Part shown: positions 22,673-32,200 of the stretch, piece after piece
How positions within the stretch are numbered: position 1 is the stretch's first letter
Layout: each line of letters opens with the position of its first letter
Assembly: GCA_037355855.1 (NCBI GenBank)
Contig: CM074763.1
Coordinates: forward strand, 4,898,001-4,962,000
Direction: 5' to 3'
Origin: Pseudo-nitzschia pungens
Lineage: Eukaryota; Bacillariophyta; Bacillariophyceae; Bacillariales; Bacillariaceae
Length of the DNA stretch: 64,000 nt
Notes under the pieces: model-generated
What the model was told of the DNA's origin: nothing
The model's database searches: none
Seen by the model: the letters and a program-made list of their open reading frames with translations, nothing else
Translations under genes and position numbers: made by a program

Positions 22673-24220
22673 TCACCGTTTGCGAAGAGAAACCGACGAA
22701 TCGACGATTTCATCGAGGGCATCCAGCAGCAGCCGAATATCTTGCGGGCGAGACAGTCGATGGTCCCCGTCCTCGATCAGGACGAGACCCACGTCGTCGC
22801 CTCTGCCGCCGCCGCCGCCGCCTCGATTCGTTTTTTCCCCCGAGGGTTCGTCCGGCGCGGCGTCTTTGCGGTTGTGGTTGTGTCCGCGTTCTTGCGCTCG
22901 ATTGTTTCGCAGGAGGTGGTTGGCCAGCTCGGCCGATTTGGTCCAGGGCACGTCCTCGTCGCGCTTTCCGTGCAGCAGCCGGACCGGACACCGCACGGCC
23001 GTGTTCGGAGCGACAGCGGCATCCCTCTCGCTCCAGCTCCGCGATGGCACTGGCGACGAAGATTTTGGCGAGAGGAGCTCCCACCGAGCCCGAGCATCGT
23101 CGAGCAGGGCCCGGGTGATCGGAACCGGGTCCGGTTCGTACGGATTGGCAAACCACGCCACGTCGTCCTCCCTCCACGAGGCGCGCTGCTCCGGGGTGGC
23201 AACCCTCTCGAAGTCGCGCGGGAAATCGGGAGCGGAAGCAATGCCGAGAATCCCGCCGATCGGGGGGGGTGCGGGCTCCGGCTCCGACTCCGACTCCCGC
23301 TGCTGCTGCCGATCCTGCTCGTCCTCCTCGTTGCTCCCCCCGGCGTAGTCGCTCTCCTCCGGGGGAGGGTTGCTGCTGCGCGAGCGATCCGCGCTGGAGG
23401 GACCTTTCTTGTTGGAAATGTTGCTGTTGCTGTTGCTGTTGCTGTTGTATCGCAACGCCAGGTGGACCGAGATCCAGGCGCCTATGGAGGATCCCACCAG
23501 GATCACTGTTTTGCCGCGACGGGTCCGGCCGGGCGGCGGCAGCAGCACCACGCGATCCAGAACCGCGCGGGCGTCGTCGATCCAATCCGAGACGACGAGG
23601 TCCGCGAAATTCCCCGAGGACAGCCCGTGTCCCCGGTAGTCAAAGGCGCAGAATTCCCAGTTCCGTTTCGAGCAGTGGGCCTCCAGGGCCGAGACCTTGG
23701 TGCCACCCGACAGGACGGACCGGAACCCGTTGCAAAAGAGGATCGCGACCCTCGGTTGTTGCGTCGTCTCGAAAAGTGTTTCGTTGCTGTCGTTGTCGAT
23801 GTCGTTGTCTATGTCGTTATCTTTATCGATGTCCTTGCGAGCGCTTCGGAAGCCGTCATCGGTACGGGCGACAGCGGCAATGGTGCGCTGATTCGATTCG
23901 TGCTCGTTCTCGCGATCGCCCTTGTTCGTTGAGGATCCGGATTCGGGCGTTGCTTTCGGGACAACGTGGCGATAGGCCAATCGATACGGGCCCTTGGCGG
24001 AGTTTCCCGACAACCACGACAGGCCGCTCTCCGCGTCGTTTGTCCGGGAGCGATCCCCCTCCGCGGGACGCTCCTCGCCGCGCCTTCCATCGGAGCTCGG
24101 AGGTACCGGAACGGCGGCCAGGAACGAAACCGGGCGGGAAACGCCGCGGGGATTCCGTTGGTTCGGAAGAAGGCTCCCGTTGCACAGCAGAAACAGGGAA
24201 CCTCGATGGAAGGCTTTCAT
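22673..24220 (-). CDS. Alpha/beta hydrolase, ABHD10-like thioesterase/esterase
   Basis: An intact 515-residue ORF from ATG 24220 (MKAFHRGSLFLLCNGS). The hydrolase core shows VAILFCNGFRS, CAFDYRGHGLSSGNF, the nucleophile elbow LVGSSIGAW (second Ser), IGGILGIASAPDFPRDF, CPVRLLHGKRDEDVPW with the acid residue and VLIEDGDHRLSRPQD with the catalytic His. This is the motif order of ABHD10-type mycophenolic-acid-glucuronide esterase/acyl-protein thioesterases. Compared with short bacterial and animal members (about 250-300 residues) it is longer, because of an N-terminal extension that may be an organellar presequence and Asp/Asn- and Ser/Glu-rich inserts, including a GATGTC/GTTGTC-coded D-N-D repeat. 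Substrate is not predictable. The frame is open further upstream but with no reason to start earlier. Confidence 0.85.
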   Translation of the reverse strand: MKAFHRGSLFLLCNGSLLPNQRNPRGVSRPVSFLAAVPVPPSSDGRRGEERPAEGDRSRTNDAESGLSWLSGNSAKGPYRLAYRHVVPKATPESGSSTNKGDRENEHESNQRTIAAVARTDDGFRSARKDIDKDNDIDNDIDNDSNETLFETTQQPRVAILFCNGFRSVLSGGTKVSALEAHCSKRNWEFCAFDYRGHGLSSGNFADLVVSDWIDDARAVLDRVVLLPPPGRTRRGKTVILVGSSIGAWISVHLALRYNSNSNSNSNISNKKGPSSADRSRSSNPPPEESDYAGGSNEEDEQDRQQQRESESEPEPAPPPIGGILGIASAPDFPRDFERVATPEQRASWREDDVAWFANPYEPDPVPITRALLDDARARWELLSPKSSSPVPSRSWSERDAAVAPNTAVRCPVRLLHGKRDEDVPWTKSAELANHLLRNNRAQERGHNHNRKDAAPDEPSGEKTNRGGGGGGRGDDVGLVLIEDGDHRLSRPQDIRLLLDALDEIVDSSVSLRKR

Positions 24221-24245
24221 CGGCGCAGAAGAAGTGCGGGTTGCC

Positions 24246-24268
24246 GTGAGTGAGTGAGTGAGTGAGTA
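24246..24268. repeat. (GTGA)n microsatellite
   Basis: A GTGA/GAGT tetranucleotide array followed by GTGTACGTGTACGTGTATG, just upstream of the hydrolase start codon and therefore probably in its 5' UTR or promoter. Confidence 0.7.
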
Positions 24269-26277
24269 TGCGTATACCGGTGTGTACGTGTACGTGTATG
24301 TTGTGCATGTGCATGCGTATTCGTGACGCGAGGTAAAAGAGGAAAGCGGATCCCACGGTGTCACCGGTTCGCGAGCCCAAATCTTGGATCTACGGGTGGC
24401 ATCGAGAAAGATACCGCGTGGCAAGCAGAGAGCGGTTCCTGCTCCTGTGCTCGCAACAAAGCAAACGACGTCGATATTCGTCTTCGATTGCCGCTGTTCT
24501 GATACCGGTATGCAGGGACGAAGCTCGTACTCCTCTCCCAGATCAGAAAGCTTCCGTCTGAGACATCTAGTGACCGAGCATGATATCGAGCAGTGTTGTG
24601 ATGAGACGATTGAAGAAGACTGTCGATTGTCCGCTGTCGACAACGTTTTGTGTTGGTTGCCGATGCTGACAGGAGTAACCTTACTCGTACGCACCGGTAA
24701 GTTACCTAGGTACACCCCGTATGTTGTACATGTACGCACTTCAGAAGTTTTTACTACTACGGTACCGTAACTTACGTCGTAAAACATGGGATTATTCGTA
24801 CCGTACGCTAGAAAACTCGAAACTCCCGATAAACATTTTGAAAAAATCCAAGAAAATAATGAAAATGAAAATTCTGCAATGAAAACTTGAGATTTCTACC
24901 GGTATATAGCTTATTACGAAGTAAAATACAGTATTTTTTGTTGGAAATCTAGTATCAGCAGAAAAGTTGCTTGCAAGAAGAAAGGAGATCATGGACACTT
25001 CAACAACAATTAGAAAAATCACTTTGCAAATTCACACTGTCAATGCCGTGAATGAATTTGGCAAAGGTTATTATCATTATTATTTTTTTTAATGATTTGA
25101 TGAACACACACTTTGGTTGTTTGAATGCTGGTGGTGCTGGTGGCGAAGGATGGTGCTTGCTACTACTATGATGTCTACTATTTATTTTGCTGAAATGTCA
25201 GCCACAGTAGTAGTACTGGGAGCTAGTATTAATTAAGGAGGAACGTTCTTGAGGACTATTATTTGGAGAATGGCGAAACACTATTTTGAGGGTGCAAAAG
25301 CATTGCTACTACTACTACTACTACTGTTCTCCAAAAGCTTCTTGTTTATTTCAAAACTCTTGCAATGTCATGTATCATGTTTTTCACAACACAAGAATGA
25401 ATAGAAATCTTCGGGAGAGGGCCGAGGATGAATAGAAATCTTCGGGAGAGGGCCGAGGCACCTCATCCAAACGACACTCTCATTCAGAAAACGCATCATT
25501 CAAGAATCGCATCTAACAAACGTTGGAATCTGCTGCGATATGTTGCAAAGTTTGCGCTGGTCTCTGCTCCCGAACAGTTGCTGCATCTACTACTACTAGT
25601 AGTAGCTATGTATTGGATACTTGGAGACGACCGACCGACCGTCCGACCGAGCCAAACCGACCAAACGAGCGAGCAAATTGGAATCCAAGCTTTCGCAGCC
25701 CACGCGCTCGCATTCCTTGCGAGAGGGAATCTCACCGCCGCGTCTCTCATTCTTGCATCGTGCGCCCCTCCTCCTCCCTGTTGCGCACCAGTGCCATGCC
25801 GCATCGTACCGCCTTTTTGCGTGGTTCCGAATGCAGCCGCGCGGGGAAGCGAGGAAGCTAGGAAGGGACGAATCGAATTGGAGTACATCCGTGCATGTGG
25901 AGACACCCTCAGTCGGACTCGGGGGAAACTTCAAAAGGATATCGAAACAAAATAATATGAGAAGGCGTTGAAACCAACAACCGTTTGATTGAGTTGAAGC
26001 CGAAAACCCGTAATTTATACTAGCTTAATTTTAAGACTTCAAAAAGTGAGTGACTCTGCACTGAACACAGAGTTAGCGGGGTCGCAATTTCGTCCGGTGC
26101 CGTAAAGCATGCACGGGCAAATAAATGTCGTTATGTCACGAACCAATATCGTCCCCGGAATGGTATGCGCCCCTGCAACACTACTCCACGCTAAGCGCAG
26201 GCGGTCCTTTAGTGATGCGGGCAGTCATTTATTATCATTTTTTATTAGAGATGATTCTCAACTGATTGGATTGACAC
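24269..26277. other. Intergenic, no gene recognised
   Basis: Includes GTAAGTTAC/CCGTAACTTACG-type words at about 24677-24710 and 24762-24783, a (CTA)n run at about 25302-25325 and an ACTACTAGTAGTAG motif at 25590-25605. ORFs on both strands across 25428-25955 have no recognisable content and overlap each other, so none is called. Confidence 0.4.
25397..25458. repeat. 31-nt perfect tandem duplication
   Basis: 25397-25427 and 25428-25458 are identical (start ATGAATAGAAATCTTCGGG, end GGGCCGAGG). The duplication is exactly head to tail and lies in intergenic sequence. Confidence 0.9.
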
Positions 26278-29200
26278 TCAATCGTCAGGAGGACAAAATG
26301 TATTGTAAACATCTTCCGTCAGTTTTCTGTTATTGTCTCGCTTTTCTCGCTGATCATCGAGAAGATTTTCGCATGCTGGAATGCAGTAATCGACCGGCGC
26401 ACCTGGCCTGTCCCACGCATCACGCCCTGACTCTGGATTTGCAGTAAGGACCTCGGGTCTTTGTGGGTCTCCAGTGCAGGGTCCGAGTGGACCGGTCGGA
26501 TTTTGTACACACACGCTGTCGTCCCTGCAATCACTGTGGTACCTACAATCACCTACATGTCATGCATAATGTTTTAATGAATGAAAAAAAAAACTCGGAT
26601 GAGGACAAAAAATGGAACCGAGTAGAAAAAAGAAAGAAAAAGAAACGCCTAGAATTGATACTCACCCAAACAAATCCCCTTTGTGCAACCGTCACCACCC
26701 TGGGTCGTATTTGTGCTACAGCTGCTATGACCCCCGGGGCCAACACGGTCGTAAAGAGTGGGAGATACATGTGGCCATCTGGATGGAACTGCGCTCGGAA
26801 TATCGCTTCCACTAGATTCCAATGAAGGACGCAGAGAGGGCACTGTACTTGGTAGTGCTGAAGGTGCGGCGGATGGTGCTGCTGAAGTTACCGCCGAAGG
26901 TGATGCTGATGAAATCGCTGACAAGAGCGATGAAGGAAGCTCTGAAGCAGAACCCGATGGTACTCCTGATGGAACCGCGGAGGGGAAATCACTTGGAGAT
27001 GCAATAGGTTCCAACGAAGGACCAGCAGAGGGCATAATGCTTGGAGCGTTGCTAGGAACCATGCTTGGTAAATGACTGGGCATCGTACTCAGAATAATGT
27101 TTGGTACACTGCTTGGTACGTCACTGGGCATCATGCTTGGAACATTGCTGGGTATAAAACTTGGAGCATTGCTTGGCATAGTGCTTGGATCGTTACTGGG
27201 CATCATGCTTGGAACATTGCTTGGTACAATGCTTGGCACACTGCTGGGCACCATACTTGGAGCATTACTTGGCATAGTGCTTGAACTGGGCATCACACTG
27301 GGAACATTGCTGCGAACATTGCTTGGAACATTGCTTGGCACAACGCTTGGAATATTGATTGGTACCATGCTTGGTAATTTGCTGGGTATCATGCTTGGAC
27401 CATTACTTGGAACAATGCTTGGTACATCACTAGGCATCACGCTTGGAACATTGCTTGGCACAGTGCTTGGTACGTTACTGGGCATCATGCTTGGACCATT
27501 GCTTGGCACAGCACTTGGCACCATGCTTGGTACATCACTAGGAATCATGCTTGGAGCATTGCTTGGCATAGTGCTTGGTACCTCACTAGGCACCATGCTT
27601 CGAACATTGCTTGGCACAGAGCTTGGCACAGAGCTTGGTGCATTACTGGGAATCATGCTTGGAACAGTGCTTGGCACACTACTTGGAATATTGCTGGGCA
27701 TCATACTCGGAACATTGCTTGGCACAATGCTTGGTATTTTGCTGGGTGTCATGCTTGGCACAGTGCTTGGTACATCACTGGGCATCGTGCTTGGAACATT
27801 GCTCGGCACAATACTTGGTACGTTACTGGGTATCATGCTCGGAACATTGCTTGGCGCAGTGCTCGGCACCATGCTAGGCATGTTGCTGGGTACAAAACTT
27901 GGACCATTGCTTGGCAAAGTGCTTGGTACATCACTAGGGATCATGCTTGCAACATTGGTTGGCACAATGCTTGGCGCAGTGCTTGGCACCATGCTAGGTA
28001 AATTGCTGGGTATAAAACTTGGAATATTGCTTGGCACAATGCTTGGTACATCACTAGGCATCATGCTTGGTATATTGCTGGGTATAAAACTTGGAGAATT
28101 GCTTGGCACAGTGCTTGGTACATCACTAGGAATCATGCTTGGCACCATGCTTGGCACGTTGCTGGGTACAAAACTTGGAACAGTGCTAGGCGCAGTGCTT
28201 GGTAAGTCACTAGGTATCATGCTTGGAAGATGGCTTGGCACAGTGCTTGGTACCATGCTTGGAACATAGCTGGGTATAAAACTTGGAGCATTGCTTGGCA
28301 TAGTGCTTGGTACATCACTGGGCATCAAGCTTGGAACATTGCTTGGAACATTGCTTGGAACATTGCTTGGCGCAGTGCTCGGCACCATACTTGGCACGTT
28401 GCTGGGTATAAAACTTGGAGCATTGCTTGGAACATTGCTTGGAACATTACTGGGCATCATACTTGGACCATTGCTTGGCACAACGCTTGGCACAGTGCTT
28501 GGTACGTCACTAGGAATCATGCTTGGAGCATCGCTTGGCGTAGTGCTTGGTACATCACTAGGCATCGTGCTTGGAACATTGCTTGGAACATAGCTTGGCA
28601 AATTACTGGGCATCATGCTTGGACCATGGCTTGGCGTAGTGCTTGGTACAGAGCTTGGTACAGAGCTTGGAACACTGCTTGGCACGGAGCTTGGTACATT
28701 GCTGGGTATAATACTTGGAACATTGCTTGGCACATTGCTTGGCACGTTACTGGGCATCACACTTGGAACATTGCTAGGCGCAGTGCTTGGTAAGTCACTA
28801 GGTATCATGCTTGGAAGATGGCTTGGCACAGTGCTTGGTACCATGCTTGGAACATAGCTGGGTATAAAACTTGGAGCATTGCTTGGCATAGTGCTTGGTA
28901 CATCACTGGGCATCAAGCTTGGAACATTGCTTGGAACATTACTTGGCACAGTGCTCGGCACCATGCTTGGTATGTTGCTGGGTACAAAACTTGGAACATT
29001 GCTTGGCACAGTGCTAGGATCGTTACTGGGCATCACGCTTGGACCATTGCTTGGCACAGCACTTGGCACAGTGCTTGGTACGTCACTAGGAATCATGCTT
29101 GGAACATTGCTTGGCATAGTGCTTGGTACATCACTAGGCATCACGCTTGGCACCATGCTTGGCACATTGCTGGGTATAGAACTTGGATCATTGCTTGGCA

Positions 29201-32200
29201 TAGTGCTTGGAACGTTACTGGGCATCATGCTTGGAACAGAGCTTGGCACGTTACTTGGTACAGTGCTTGGTACCATGCTTGGAGCATTGCTTGGAACAGT
29301 ACTTGGTATATCACTAGGAATCATGCTTGGAACATTGCTAGGCATAGTGCTTGGTACATCACTAGGCATCACGCTTGGAACATTGCTTGGCACAGTGCTT
29401 GGTACGTCACTAGGTATCACACTTGGACCATTGCTTGGCATATTGCTTGGCGCAGTGCTCGGAACCATGCTTGGTAAGTCACTCGGAATCATGCTTGGAA
29501 CATTGCTTGGCAGAGTGCTCGGTAAATCACTAGGCATCGCACTAGGAACATTGCTTGGAACTTTGCTTGGCGAAGTGCTTGGCACCATGCTTGGCACGTT
29601 ACTGGGTACAAAACTTGGAGCATTGCTTGGCACATTGCTTGGAATGCTACTTGGCATCATGCTTGGAACAATGCTTGGAATATTACTTGGCAATGTGCTT
29701 GGTACCGTGCTTGGAATATTGCTTGGAACAGTGCTTGGTACATTGCTCGGTATCATACTTGGACCATTGCTTGGCACATTGCTTGGTAAATCACTAGGCA
29801 TCAGGCTTGGAACATTGCTTGGCACAGTGCTTGGTACCTCACTAGGTATCATGCTTGGAACTTTGCTTGGTACAGTGCTTGGTACCATGCTTGGTAAATC
29901 ACTGGGCATCATGCTTGGAGCATTGCTTGGAATAGTGCTTGGTACATGAGTAGGCATCACGCTTGGAACATTGCTTGGCACATTGCTTGGAGCAGTGCTT
30001 GGCATAGTGCTTGGTAAATCACTAGGCATTGAGCTTGGAACATTGGTTGGCGCAGTGCTTGGTACCTCACTCGGTATCATGCTTGGAACATGGCTTGGCA
30101 CAGTGCTTGGTACCGTGCTTGGAACATTGCTTGGAACATTGCTTGGAACGTTGCTTGGCATAGTGCTTGGTAAATCACTAGGCATCAAGCTTGGAACTTT
30201 GCTTGGTACAGTGCTTGGTACCATGCTTGGTAAATCACTGGGCATCATGCTTGGAGCATTGCTTGGAATAGTGCTTGGTACATGAGTAGGCATCACGCTT
30301 GGAACATTGCTTGGCACATTGCTTGGAGCAGTGCTTGGCATAGTGCTTGGTAAATCACTAGGCATTGAGCTTGGAGCATTGGTTGGCGCAGTGCTTGGTA
30401 CCTCACTGGGTATCATGCTTGGAACATGGCTTGGCACAGTGCTTGGTACCATGCTTGGTACATTGCTGGGTATAGAACTTGGGACATTGCTTGGCACGGT
30501 GCTAGGTACATCACTAGGCATCACGCTTGGAACATTGCTTGGCACATCGCTTGGCGCAGTGCTTGGCACCATGCTTGGCACATTGCTGGGTGTGAAGCTC
30601 GGAGCATTGCTTGGCACAATGCTTGGTACGTCACTAGGTATCATGCTTGGTACCGTGCTTGGAACATTGCTTGGAACGTTGCTTGGCATAGTGCTTGGTA
30701 AATCACTAGGCATCAAGCTTGGAACATTGCTTGGCACAGTGCTTGGTACCTCACTAGGTATCATGCTTGGAACTTTGCTTGGCACAGTGCTTGGTACCAT
30801 GCTTGGTAAATTGCTGGGAATCATGCTTGGAGCATTGCTTGGAATAGTGCTTGGTACATGAGTAGGCATCACACTTGGAATATTGCTTGGCACCATGCTT
30901 GGTACATTGCTGGGTATAAAACTTGGAGCATTGCTTGGCATATTGCTTGGAACATTGCTTGGCAAGGTGCTTGGACCATTGCTTGGACCATTGCTTGGCA
31001 AGGTGCTTGGGACATCACTAGGCATCATGCTTGGAACATTGGTTGGCACATTGCTTGGTACGTTACTGGGCACCACACTCGGAACATTGGTAGGCAAAGT
31101 ACTTGGTATCATGCTTGGTATGTTGCTGGGTATCGTACTTGGAACATTGGTTGGCACGTTACTTGGTACTATGCTTGGCGTGTTACTCGGAACAATGCTT
31201 GGTACATTGCTGGGTACAATGCTAGGAGTATTGCTGGGAGTATTGCTGGGAGTATTGCTGGGAATATTGCTTGGAATATTGCTTGGAATATTGCTTGGAA
31301 TATTGCTTGGAATATTGCTTGGAATATTGCTTGGCATGCCGCTGGGTACATGACTCGGTACATGACTCGGTACATGACTCGGTACATGACTCGGTACATG
31401 ACTCGGTACATGACTCGGTACATGACTCGGCACATCACTCGGTACATCACTCGGTACATCACTCGGTACATCACTCGGCACATCACTCGGCACATCACTC
31501 GGCACATCACTCGGCACATCACTCGGTATGTCACTCGGTATGTCACTTGGTATGTCACTTGGCATGTAGCTTGGCATGTAGCTTGGCATGTAGCTTGGCA
31601 CATGGCTTGGCAAATGGCTTGGCAAATGGCTTGGCAAATGGCTTGGTGCGTTGCTCGGTACGTTGCTCGGTGCGTTGCTCGGTGCGTTGCTTGGCACATT
31701 GCTTGGTATTTTGCTCGGTGCATTGCTTGGAATGTTGCTTGGTATGTTGCTTGGTATGTTGCTTGGTATGTTGCTTGGTATGTTGCTTGGTATGTTGCTT
31801 GGTATGTTGCTTGGTATGTTGCTTGGTATGTTGCTTGGTATGTCACTTGGAACCATGCTTGGAATCATGCTTGGAACATTGCTAGGCTTCATACTGGGGA
31901 CCGTGCTGGGAACCGCGCTAGGCACCATACTTGGCATACCAGAAGGAGAACTGCTGGGAACTTCATCCAATGGCAAACTTTTCATCGACCGCATACCCGC
32001 AAACTCTTCTAGTGATCTCAATTGTTCGATGAACGAGTCTTTGTCAATTAGAACAGACTCACCATCTACGTTATAATCTTGCAGTAGTCGTGAGGTATAA
32101 TCGATGCCACCAAATAATGGATCGTCGGATGGACATGAGCTGTTACATTCAATCCATGGATTCCAAATTACATAGATAGAATCATCTCCATCGCCAGATA

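Larger units (their letters stand above)
26830..31960 (-). repeat. 12-nt minisatellite coding Pro-Ser-x-x
   Basis: About 5.1 kb made of a 12-nt unit (plus strand consensus GGNACNTTGCTT and variants). Perfect local arrays occur at about 31225-31335 (GGAATATTGCTT), 31346-31440 (GGTACATGACTC), 31440-31530 (GGCACATCACTC) and 31730-31840 (GGTATGTTGCTT). The 12-nt period keeps the frame, so contraction and expansion are tolerated. Because the unit has few stops in several frames, long spurious plus-strand ORFs arise; they are not genes. Confidence 0.95.

Noticed and set aside
22631..23932. 433-codon plus-strand ORF
   Set aside because: Antisense shadow of the ABHD10-like hydrolase.
25428..25955. 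175-codon ORF after the tandem duplication
   Set aside because: Competes with overlapping ORFs on both strands, has no recognisable content, and its ATG comes from the duplicated copy.
26830..31960. CRISPR-like or satellite array
   Set aside because: Units are 12 nt without spacers and in frame within a spliced eukaryotic gene.
27097..32012. Long plus-strand ORFs (LLGTxLGT and AWHSAWY repeats)
   Set aside because: They are antisense readings of the 12-nt PSxx repeat, which has few stops in several frames. The minus-strand frame has correct flanking domains and splice sites.
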